This document shows positions 1-5,967 of a DNA stretch of 6,922 bases, piece after piece. Both the position numbers and the translations under genes were made by a program. Below the pieces are notes generated by a model. That model did no database searches and was not told where the DNA came from. It saw nothing but the letters and a program-made list of their open reading frames with translations. How positions within the stretch are numbered: position 1 is the first letter of the stretch; every line of letters begins with the position of its first letter. This stretch comes from Actinomycetota bacterium (GTDB lineage Bacteria > Actinomycetota > Thermoleophilia > Solirubrobacterales > 70-9): assembly GCA_005884985.1 (NCBI GenBank), contig VAYK01000070.1, positions 3,363 through 10,284 on the forward strand. The letters run 5' to 3'.

Positions 1-419
1 GAGGGCGGCGACGCGAAGCTGGTTTCGATCGTGGCCGTGGCTACCCGCATCGAGCCCACGGTGACGACCGTTCCGGGCGGCTGAGGTGAGCCAAGCGGGG
101 GCGCGCCGGGCGTCTGGCAAGCGCTGTTCGCGTTGACGAGCTTGATCGCAGCAGTGCCGGCAAGGGTCATATTTCGAAGTTCAGGAGAGACCAGGTGGGG
201 GCCGCACCGGGGCTGGATCTCGAACCCAAGCCTCGTCGCTGTGTCGCGCAGCTCACCGTTGAAGTCGCCATTGAGCCGGTTGCTCACCAAGCGGCCGACG
301 ACGACCGCGAAGGCGACCAGGATGATCAGCGTCAGGGTGGCCGAGACGGCGGCGAGCCGCCAGCGGACCGGCCAGCGTTTCGGCGTCAGCCCAGAGAGGA
401 TGTTCTCAAGCTTCTTCAT
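1..419 (-). CDS. Sensor histidine kinase, N-terminal part (cut by left window edge)
   Basis: Reading the minus strand from the ATG at 419-417 gives 139 residues with no stop up to the window edge, so only the N-terminus is present. It starts MKKLENILSGLTPKRW, followed by one clear membrane segment at about residues 20-45. An outside region with polar residues, two cysteines (C72, C101) and a Pro/Gly-rich stretch (about 103-116) follows. This is the usual start of a membrane histidine kinase: short cytoplasmic tail, TM1, then the extracytoplasmic sensor. HAMP, HisKA and ATPase domains would lie outside the window. The start overlaps the end of the response regulator gene by 14 bases, which indicates one operon and translational coupling. 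The kinase call rests on topology and position, not on seen catalytic motifs. The signal sensed is unknown. C72 and C101 might form a disulfide outside the cell (inference). Confidence 0.78.
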   Translation of the reverse strand, partial: MKKLENILSGLTPKRWPVRWRLAAVSATLTLIILVAFAVVVGRLVSNRLNGDFNGELRDTATRLGFEIQPRCGPHLVSPELRNMTLAGTAAIKLVNANSACQTPGAPPLGSPQPPGTVVTVGSMRVATATIETSFASPP

Positions 420-1092
420 CCCGAGCCGCCTTGATGACGTACCCGGCGCCACGCTTGGTGTGCAAAACACGCGGCTCGCCGCCGGACTCGAGCTTTCGGC
501 GCAGGTTCGAGATGAAGACGTCGATCGTGTTCGTCATCGCCATCGGGTCGTAGCCCCAGACCTCCTCGAGCAGGCGCTCGCGCGAGACCACCAACCGCTC
601 GTTGCGCATCAGGTACTCGAGCAGCTCGAACTCGCGGTTCGTGAGCTCGATTGGGCGATCGCCGCGATGGACTTCACGCGTGTCCGGATTGAGGCGAAGG
701 TCCGCGACCGCGAGGGCGGCCGTGCCGCGGGGAGGCCGCCGCCTCATCAGCGCGCGCATCCGAGCCAAAAGCTCCTTGCGCTCGAATGGCTTCACCAGGT
801 AGTCGTCGGCTCCGGAGTCGAGGCCCTCGACCCGATCGTCGGTATGGGTGCGGGCGGTGAGGATCAGAATTGGGGCGTCGCTCTCGGCGCGCAGGCGACG
901 GCAGACCTCGACCCCGTCGAGCTTCGGCAACCCGAGGTCGAGGATGACGAGGTCGGGCACGAAGTCCTCGGCCAGCTGCAGCGCCTCCACGCCGTCACCG
1001 GCCGAGCGCACCTCGTGGCCCTCCTGGCGCAGGGTGCGCCGCAGGACGTCGGCGATCTCGGCGTCGTCCTCGACCACCAGCACGCGGCCCAT
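406..1092 (-). CDS. OmpR/PhoB-family two-component response regulator
   Basis: A 228-residue DNA-binding response regulator, complete. The receiver domain (about 1-120) begins MGRVLVVEDD, with acidic residues E8/D9/D10, the phospho-acceptor D52 in VILDLGLPKLDG, T79 in LILTAR, Y98 and K101 in GADDYLVKPF. The C-terminal winged helix (about 128-222) has the OmpR-type pattern: IELTNREFELLEYL, then VVSRERLLEEVWGYD, the recognition-helix region TNTIDVFISNLRRKLE, and the wing TKRGAGYVI. Length is normal for the family. It resembles actinobacterial MprA/TcrA-type regulators, but I cannot assign an orthologue or regulon. The kinase gene follows downstream with overlapping ends. Start choice: the ATG at 1092 fits the family best; an in-frame ATG at 1113 would add seven residues and sits 7 bases after a TAACCT box, so a leaderless start there is possible. 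A still longer GTG start at 1140 is less likely. Confidence 0.93.
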   Translation of the reverse strand: MGRVLVVEDDAEIADVLRRTLRQEGHEVRSAGDGVEALQLAEDFVPDLVILDLGLPKLDGVEVCRRLRAESDAPILILTARTHTDDRVEGLDSGADDYLVKPFERKELLARMRALMRRRPPRGTAALAVADLRLNPDTREVHRGDRPIELTNREFELLEYLMRNERLVVSRERLLEEVWGYDPMAMTNTIDVFISNLRRKLESGGEPRVLHTKRGAGYVIKAARDEEA

Positions 1093-1110
1093 GACCGTTT
1101 CGCTCGCAAG

Positions 1111-1126
1111 CATCAGGCAAAGGTTA
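1111..1126 (-). promoter_or_regulatory. Possible -10 box and leaderless start for the two-component operon
   Basis: On the minus strand, TAACCT (1126-1121) fits the TANNNT form of actinobacterial -10 boxes. Seven bases later comes an in-frame ATG (1113-1111) of the response regulator. Neither this ATG nor the one at 1092 has a good Shine-Dalgarno sequence, which suits leaderless initiation, common in actinobacteria. No convincing -35 is seen. It is one short motif, so chance is a real alternative. Confidence 0.35.
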
Positions 1127-1210
1127 GCCCCGGACGTCACGAATACGGGCGATCTTTAGCGCCGGTTTATCCGCAGGGGTCGATGGCGCGGTGTCGAAAC
1201 CGCATCCCAG
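1127..1210. promoter_or_regulatory. Divergent spacer between response regulator and ftsK
   Basis: Non-coding spacer between the divergent response regulator and ftsK starts. It includes a slightly more AT-rich patch at about 1141-1172. An in-frame TAG at 1157-1159 closes the ftsK frame upstream, so ftsK starts at 1211. The ftsK promoter should lie here, but I cannot point to a convincing -10/-35 pair or a Shine-Dalgarno sequence before 1211. Confidence 0.4.
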
Positions 1211-2203
1211 ATGCCCTGGACACGCAAGCGCCGTCGCACGCGGCGCCGCCCCGCCCGCTACGAGCCGTCGCGGCCGCGCTCGGGTGCGCGGCTGCGCGAG
1301 GCGCGCCGTGATGCACGCGCCCTGGCCGCGAGGCTCGAGCAGCGGCACCTCGACCTGATCGGACTAGGACTCGTGGCCGCCGGGATCTATCTCGGCTGCG
1401 TCCTCTACGTCGGTTGGGACGGCGGGCCGGTGGGTGAGTGGCTGAAGCGGGCGCTCGAGAACACCGCCGGCCGCACCGCCTACGTGGCGCCGTTGGCACT
1501 CACCGGTTGGGGCCTGGCGCTCGTGATGCGCCCGTTCCTCGCCGCCCCGGGGGCTCTGAACGCGGGCGGCGTACTGCTACTCGCCTCGCTGCTCTTGGCC
1601 TTCGCGGCCCAGACCGCCGGGCTGGGACCCGAGCATCCCGTTCGCCACGGCTATTTCGAGCAGCGCTTCTTCACCGTCCACGGAGGGGCCGCCGGCGAAA
1701 CCCTCTACTGGGCTGCCACGACGCTGTTTCAGCGACTCGGCGCCCAGATCCTGGCGGTGCTGATGTTCGCCAGCGGCCTGCTGCTGCTCACCGGGACCAC
1801 GGTCGCGGGATTGGTGTCTCGCGCCGGCCGGATGGCGCGAACGACTGCAACCGGAACGCGCGAGCTGGCGAGGACGGTGCGCTCCGGCGGCCGCGGCCTG
1901 GAGAACTTCGACGCGGGCGGCGAGGAGATCGCGATCACGCGCGCCGATCCCACCCAGCGGCTCGCCTCCGAGACGCTTGGCGGCGAGTCAACACGGGAGA
2001 GCTGGAGACCGGGGTCGCGGACCATCGGCAGGGGGAATGGGCAGAGGAGGAAGTCGAGGCTCCGGAGGCAGGCCCGCTCGACTACGAGGAGGCGGCTTCG
2101 GGGGAAGGCGTCGCGGCGGATGTCGCAGGCGCGGAGGGCACGGCCGGCGACGACGTGTCCGAGGCCGCTCGCACGCCCATGGGCAACAAGCGCTCGGGAG
2201 TAA
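1211..2203 (+). CDS. ftsK: FtsK membrane (N-terminal) domain; frame breaks before the motor
   Basis: N-terminal part of the septal DNA translocase FtsK. FtsK is anchored at the division septum by four membrane segments and pumps chromosome ends into the daughter cells. The protein opens with a very basic cytoplasmic tail (Arg-rich, residues 5-46). Hydrophobic segments follow at about 47-69, 88-109, 117-138 and 176-203, matching the four-helix FtsK anchor. After the last helix comes the start of the linker (about 204-260). From about residue 260 this frame turns Arg-rich and meaningless and stops at 2203, while the real linker continues in the frame one base back. The true coding part of this piece is therefore about 1211-2000 and residues beyond are out-of-frame. 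The ATG at 1211 is the first start after an in-frame stop at 1157. No good Shine-Dalgarno is seen. Identity rests on topology and on the motor directly downstream. Confidence 0.82.
   Translation: MPWTRKRRRTRRRPARYEPSRPRSGARLREARRDARALAARLEQRHLDLIGLGLVAAGIYLGCVLYVGWDGGPVGEWLKRALENTAGRTAYVAPLALTGWGLALVMRPFLAAPGALNAGGVLLLASLLLAFAAQTAGLGPEHPVRHGYFEQRFFTVHGGAAGETLYWAATTLFQRLGAQILAVLMFASGLLLLTGTTVAGLVSRAGRMARTTATGTRELARTVRSGGRGLENFDAGGEEIAITRADPTQRLASETLGGESTRESWRPGSRTIGRGNGQRRKSRLRRQARSTTRRRLRGKASRRMSQARRARPATTCPRPLARPWATSARE
1975..2035 (+). other. ftsK: Frame change inside ftsK (equal to one missing base)
   Basis: Upstream of this stretch the FtsK protein is read in the frame of 1211; downstream it is read one base back. 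The frame of 1211 turns Arg-rich after about 1995, and the other frame is Arg-rich before about 1980 and becomes the acidic linker after. The change equals loss of one base (or gain of two). G-runs at 1995-1997, 2011-2014 and 2031-2035 are natural places for a lost base. I see no canonical X-XXY-YYZ slippery heptamer for programmed -1 frameshifting. Confidence 0.8.
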
Positions 2204-3750
2204 CCGCGTCGGAGGAGATCGACTACACGATGCCCACCGCGAAGCTGCTCGCGCGGGGCAAGGGTGACCCGGGCCCGGACGTGCGGGATCGCGAGACGGT
2301 GGCCAAGGCGCTGCTCGAGGCTCTTCGGCACTTCGGGGTCGACGCCAAGCTTCTCGGGGTGGTCAGCGGCCCGCACGTGAGCCGCTACGAGCTTCAGCTC
2401 GCACCGGGGACCAAGGTCGCGAAGGTAGCCCAGCTTCGCGACGATCTCGCCTACGCGCTCGCCTCCACCGACATCCGAATTCTGGCGCCGATCCCCGGCA
2501 AGAAGGCAGTCGGGGTCGAGGTGCCGAACCAGCGCCGGCGCCTGGTCAGGCTGGGCGACATCTACGACGGATGCCCGAAGGGCTCCTCGCCACTCGCCGT
2601 CTGGCTCGGCAAGGACGTCTCCGGACACGCCGTGTGGGCTGATCTGGCGCCGATGCCACACGCGCTGGTCGCCGGCACCACCGGGTCGGGCAAGTCCGGC
2701 TGCATCAACTCGATGCTGTGCTCTGTGCTTCTTCACGCCTCGCCGAACGAGGCCCGGCTGGTGCTGGTCGACCCGAAACGGGTCGAGTTGAACCACTACG
2801 ATCGCCTTCCGCACCTGCTCACCCCCGTGGTCACGAACCCGCGGCTGGCGGCCAACGTACTCGCCAACCTGATCGGCGAGATGGAGAGTCGCTACGCCGT
2901 CATGGGCGAGGCCAGAGCGCGCAACCTAATCGAGCTCAACCGGGCGCGTCGCAGGGCGGGCGAAGCGCCGCTGCCGTACATCCTCTGCGTGATCGACGAG
3001 CTCGCAGACCTGATGATGATCGCCCCGGCAGAGGTCGAGGACTCGATCATCCGCCTGGCCCAGAAGTCGCGCGCCGTCGGCATCCATCTGGTGCTGGCGA
3101 CCCAGAGGCCGTCCACCGACGTGATCACGGGGACGATCAAGGTCAACATCCCGGCGCGGATCGCCTTCTCGGTCGCCTCGCAGGTCGACTCGCGCGTGAT
3201 CCTCGACCAGGGAGGCGCCGAGACCCTGCTCGGCCAGGGGGACATGCTGTTCCGGCCGGTGGGGACCTCGAGGCTGCAGCGCCTGCAGGGGGCGTTCGTG
3301 ACCGAGGACGAGATCGCTCGGCTGGTCGCCCACTGGGGACGCCAGGGCGAGCCCGAGTTCGACGAGGCGTTGCTCGAGGTGCGCGAGGAGACCGCCGACG
3401 ATCGCGAGGGCGAGTTGTCGCCGGATCACGACGACCTGCTCGACGAGGCGGCGCGGATCGTCGTCCAGAGCCAGACCGCGTCCGTGTCGATGATCCAGCG
3501 GCGCCTTCGCGTCGGCTACACCCGCGCGGGCCGCCTGATCGACATGCTCGAGCGCCGGGGGATCATCTCCGGGTATGAGGGCTCGAAGCCGCGCCAGGTC
3601 CTGGTTTCCGAGCCGGAGATGCCGCGAATGCTGGCGCGGCTCTCGGGCGCAGGGACGGGCTCGCCGGACGCCGGTGCCGGGCGGCTGGGCGAGCCAGACA
3701 CCGAAGCCCAGCTCGAGCCCCTGAGCGCGAGGCCTGACCAAGGGACTTGA
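1981..3750 (+). CDS. ftsK: FtsK linker, DNA-translocase motor and gamma domain (out of frame with the membrane domain)
   Basis: The cytoplasmic part of FtsK, in the frame one base behind the membrane part. An acidic linker (about 2000-2180) leads to TPMGNKRSGVT and the alpha subdomain (from about 2290; VSGPHVSRYELQLAPGTKVA, APIPGKKAVGVEVPN). The RecA-like motor has Walker A GTTGSGKS at 2674-2697, DPKRVEL at about 2770, Walker B with IDELADL at 2992-3012, LATQRPSTDVITG at about 3106, and DQGGAETLLGQGDMLF at about 3208. The C-terminal gamma winged helix (about 3475-3600; RRLRVGYTRAGRLIDMLERRG) is the part that reads KOPS and contacts XerCD in studied FtsKs. A 47-residue low-complexity tail follows. 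All motor motifs are intact. The start given is where this frame becomes protein-like, not an initiation codon: the frame is open from a GTG at 1438 (upstream part is an Arg-rich shadow), and the first internal ATG is 2179. With one base restored, the whole FtsK would be about 846 residues, normal for the family. Confidence 0.93.
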   Translation, partial: RRVNTGELETGVADHRQGEWAEEEVEAPEAGPLDYEEAASGEGVAADVAGAEGTAGDDVSEAARTPMGNKRSGVTASEEIDYTMPTAKLLARGKGDPGPDVRDRETVAKALLEALRHFGVDAKLLGVVSGPHVSRYELQLAPGTKVAKVAQLRDDLAYALASTDIRILAPIPGKKAVGVEVPNQRRRLVRLGDIYDGCPKGSSPLAVWLGKDVSGHAVWADLAPMPHALVAGTTGSGKSGCINSMLCSVLLHASPNEARLVLVDPKRVELNHYDRLPHLLTPVVTNPRLAANVLANLIGEMESRYAVMGEARARNLIELNRARRRAGEAPLPYILCVIDELADLMMIAPAEVEDSIIRLAQKSRAVGIHLVLATQRPSTDVITGTIKVNIPARIAFSVASQVDSRVILDQGGAETLLGQGDMLFRPVGTSRLQRLQGAFVTEDEIARLVAHWGRQGEPEFDEALLEVREETADDREGELSPDHDDLLDEAARIVVQSQTASVSMIQRRLRVGYTRAGRLIDMLERRGIISGYEGSKPRQVLVSEPEMPRMLARLSGAGTGSPDAGAGRLGEPDTEAQLEPLSARPDQGT

Positions 3751-3830
3751 TGCTGGGCGGAGCGCAAAGCGTTGACGTAGGCGGCTGACCACGTCGCACC
3801 AGACGGCGCTTCGAGGCGCGGGCGGCGAGA

Positions 3831-4634
3831 ATGTGCGCCGCCATGGCGTCCAGGGACGAAGGAACGGGGCTGCCGATCGGCGAGGTTCTGAAGCGAACCC
3901 GCAGTCGCCGCAAGGTCGATATCCGCACGGTCGAGCAGCAGACGAAGATCCGGATCAAGTACCTGCGCGCGCTGGAGAACGAGGAGTGGGATGTGCTCCC
4001 CGGGCCGGCCTATGCCAAGGGCTTCCTGCGGACCTACGCGCAGTTCCTCGGCCTCGACGGCGATGCACTGGTCGACGAATACCGCCGAACGGTGGAGGCG
4101 GCGCTCCGCGCCGACCACGGCTATCAGTTCTCAGAACCCGTGCTTGCGCGCCGGCTGCGACCCGGCGAGGAGCCGCGCCGCGGCTGGCCCGCGCTGGCGT
4201 GGGCGATCGGCGCTCTCGCGGTGGCCGCCATCGCCGTGCTCGTGATCCTCGGCCTAACCGGCGGCTCCACCCACCGGCATCACAAGGGCAGGCACCAGGC
4301 GCACCAGCACGGGAACGGGGGCGGCTCGAATGCAGGCAACGGCCCCAAGCAGCCGGTCACGGTGTCGCTGGTCACCCGCGACGACATGGAGGTCTGCCTG
4401 GTGACCGGCGACGGGCGCGCGTTGATCGATGCGCAGACGCTGATCTCGGGCGCCAATGAGGGCCCCTTCCAGCCCCCGGCGGACAACTACCGTCTCGACC
4501 TCGACAGCGGTGGGGCGGTCACGCTGACTCTCGACGGCAAGTCGCACACCGTGCGTTCCAAGGTGCCCGCCAGCTACAAGATCAGCTCGGGTGGCATTCA
4601 ACCGACGAGCTTCCAGGGCCCGGCCTGCCCTTGA
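3831..4634 (+). CDS. RodZ-like membrane protein with N-terminal HTH and C-terminal periplasmic-type domain
   Basis: A 267-residue single-pass membrane protein of the RodZ/HTH_25 family. Residues about 16-80 form the Xre-like HTH of RodZ, with the family pattern IGEVLKRTRSRRKVDIRTVE, then KYLRALENEEWDVLPGPAYAKGF and LRTYAQFLGLD. A membrane helix spans about 119-142. Outside it come a short His-rich stretch (six His at 148-160), a Gly/Asn linker, and a beta-rich domain (about 174-260) like the DUF4115 end of RodZ proteins. In studied bacteria RodZ links MreB to the wall-synthesis machinery; in actinobacteria lacking MreB the role is less clear. C189 and C266 could pair outside the cell (inference). 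It lies 80 bases after ftsK and 10 bases before cinA, probably one transcription unit. The start could be ATG 3831 or ATG 3843; neither has a strong Shine-Dalgarno. Confidence 0.88.
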   Translation: MCAAMASRDEGTGLPIGEVLKRTRSRRKVDIRTVEQQTKIRIKYLRALENEEWDVLPGPAYAKGFLRTYAQFLGLDGDALVDEYRRTVEAALRADHGYQFSEPVLARRLRPGEEPRRGWPALAWAIGALAVAAIAVLVILGLTGGSTHRHHKGRHQAHQHGNGGGSNAGNGPKQPVTVSLVTRDDMEVCLVTGDGRALIDAQTLISGANEGPFQPPADNYRLDLDSGGAVTLTLDGKSHTVRSKVPASYKISSGGIQPTSFQGPACP

Positions 4635-4644
4635 GCGGCCGCCC

Positions 4645-5902
4645 GTGAACGTGGCCGCGGTTCGCGCCGGGATCGTCGTGGGTCAGTGACCGAAATGGCC
4701 CGTGGATCTCGGAGCGACTCGGCGAGCTGGGCGTCGACGTCACCCACATCCTCTGCGTTCCCGACCGCGCCGGCGACCTCGAGGCGGCGCTCCAATTCCT
4801 CGCCGCTCAGGGCGTCGAGCTGATCGTCACCAGCGGTGGCCTCGGTCCGACGGCCGACGATCTGACGGCGGAGGTGGTCGCCCGGTTCGCGGGCCGTGAG
4901 CTCATCCTCGACCTGGGGATGGAGGAGAAGATCGCGCGCATCCTCGCCGGGTTTGCCCGGCGGCTGCGCTTCGACGCCGAGGCGCTTCGCGAGGCCAATC
5001 GCAAGCAGGCGATGGTGCCGCGCGGCGCCGCGACGATCGACCCAGCGGGGACCGCACCTGGCCTGGTGGTCCCCACCGACGGGCCCACGGTGATCGTCCT
5101 TCCGGGGCCGCCTCGCGAGCTGCAGGCGATGTGGCCGGTGGCGCTCGAGGCGGAGCCCGTTCGCGCGGTGCTCTCGCGGGCAACGCCGTTTCGGGGCTAC
5201 ACCCTGCGCCTGATCGGCATCCCCGAGTCGGAGATCGCCAAGACGTTGCGCGAGGTCGATCGGAAGACGGATCTGTCGGCGCTCGAGATTACGACCTGCC
5301 TGCGGGGCGGTGAGCTGGAGATCGACGTCCGCCATCGCGACGGGGCGGACACCGCGGCGGACGCGGTGCGTGCCGCAGTCCGGGAGCACCACGGGCGATA
5401 TCTGTTCAGCGAGGACGGAACCACGATCGACGAGCAGGTGGCCCGGCTCTTGCGCGGGCGACGGGTCGGCCTCGCCGAGTCGTGCAGCGGCGGGCTGCTG
5501 GCGGCCCGCCTGACGCGGCTCCCCGGCGCCTCGGAGTACGTCGCCGGCAGCGTCGTCGCCTACTCGAACCAGGCGAAGTCGGACCTGCTCGGCGTCGATC
5601 CAGCGCTGATCGAGCGCCGCGGGGCGGTCTCGCCCGAGGTCGCCGAGGCGATGGCCGACGGGGCGCTGGAGCGGTTCCGGGCCGACGCCGCGGTCTCGAT
5701 TACCGGGATCGCCGGCCCTGAGGGCGGCACGAAGGAGAAACCGGTCGGCTACGTCTGCTTCTGCGCGAAGCTTGCCGACGGACGGAGCCTGGCGCGCGAC
5801 CCGGTGATCCCCGGCGGTCGCCAGGACATTCGTGAGCGCTCCGCGCTGCTCGGGCTTCACATGCTGCGAATCCTGCTGACCGGCGCGGAGGCGCCGCTGT
5901 GA
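4645..5902 (+). CDS. cinA: CinA family protein (nicotinamide-nucleotide amidase), disrupted near its N-terminus
   Basis: CinA has an N-terminal MoCF-like COG1058 domain and a C-terminal PncC domain that deamidates nicotinamide mononucleotide for NAD recycling. It starts at GTG 4645 (or 4651) as VNVAAVRAGIVV, then hits TGA at 4687-4689. The protein resumes from 4682 in another frame with VSDRNGPWISERLGELGVDV. The nine or so residues expected between (TGTE...TGR type) are missing, equal to about 26 bases. The rest is intact: VTSGGLGPTADDLT (4826-4867), VLPGPPREL (about 5096), a middle domain, then PncC with AESCSGG (5474-5494), GSVVAYSNQAKSDLLGV, and TGIAGPEGGTKEKPVG (5702-5749). The restored length of about 428 residues is normal. 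The first start codon in the downstream frame is GTG 4874, which would give a 342-residue protein with a crippled first domain but a whole PncC domain. It follows the RodZ-like gene by 10 bases. Confidence 0.9.
4676..4690 (+). other. cinA: Small internal deletion in cinA (about 26 bases) with frameshift
   Basis: The frame from 4645 reads AGIVV up to 4680 and then GQ-stop. The frame from 4682 reads VSDRNGPW, which family members carry after a TGTE-V-L-TGR type stretch. One base (4681) stands where about 27 should be. The loss is 2 modulo 3, which explains the frame change. The missing motif is one of the best-conserved of the COG1058 fold. The residue count is recalled from the family, not aligned. 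Confidence 0.75.
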
Positions 5903-5967
5903 CGGGCGAGGTGCCGGAGTGGCCCGCAAGTTCGTCCTCAACCCCAACGACCTGATTCGAGCCGGAG
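5903..5967. other. Convergent spacer between cinA and hydrolase, with a start-like signal
   Basis: Sixty-five bases between two converging genes. No clear stem-loop with a T-run is visible, so no terminator is called. It contains a GAGG (5908-5911) seven bases before a GTG (5919) that opens a frame reading VARKFVLNPNDLIRAG. That frame then runs antisense through the hydrolase to 6230, where it looks like shadow (Arg/Pro-rich). The first 16 codons look like a normal gene start with good codon use, perhaps a remnant, but I cannot name a family. Confidence 0.3.

Noticed and set aside
1..84. Plus-strand open frame ending in TGA at 82-84 that could be the C-terminus of an upstream gene
   Set aside because: It lies antisense to the histidine kinase N-terminus, which has a clear membrane segment and operon overlap with the response regulator. 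The 27 residues match nothing recognisable.
133..1311. Long plus-strand open frame of 392 residues
   Set aside because: Antisense shadow of the response regulator and kinase; composition is His/Arg/Gln-rich and no domain is visible, while the minus strand encodes an intact OmpR-type protein.
2031..2037. GGGGGAA as a -1 programmed frameshift site in ftsK
   Set aside because: Placed in the upstream frame it does not fit X-XXY-YYZ, and no strong downstream structure was apparent by eye.
1729..2814. Minus-strand open frame of 361 residues across the ftsK frame break
   Set aside because: No motifs; it is antisense to the FtsK linker and alpha subdomain and is a product of high GC.
3772..3777. 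TTGACG as a -35 box for the RodZ-like gene
   Set aside because: No acceptable -10 lies 16-18 bases downstream, so an internal promoter is not supported.
3807..3821. Short hairpin around GCGCTTCGAGGCGC after ftsK as a terminator
   Set aside because: The stem is only four to five pairs and there is no T-run; a same-strand gene starts ten bases later.
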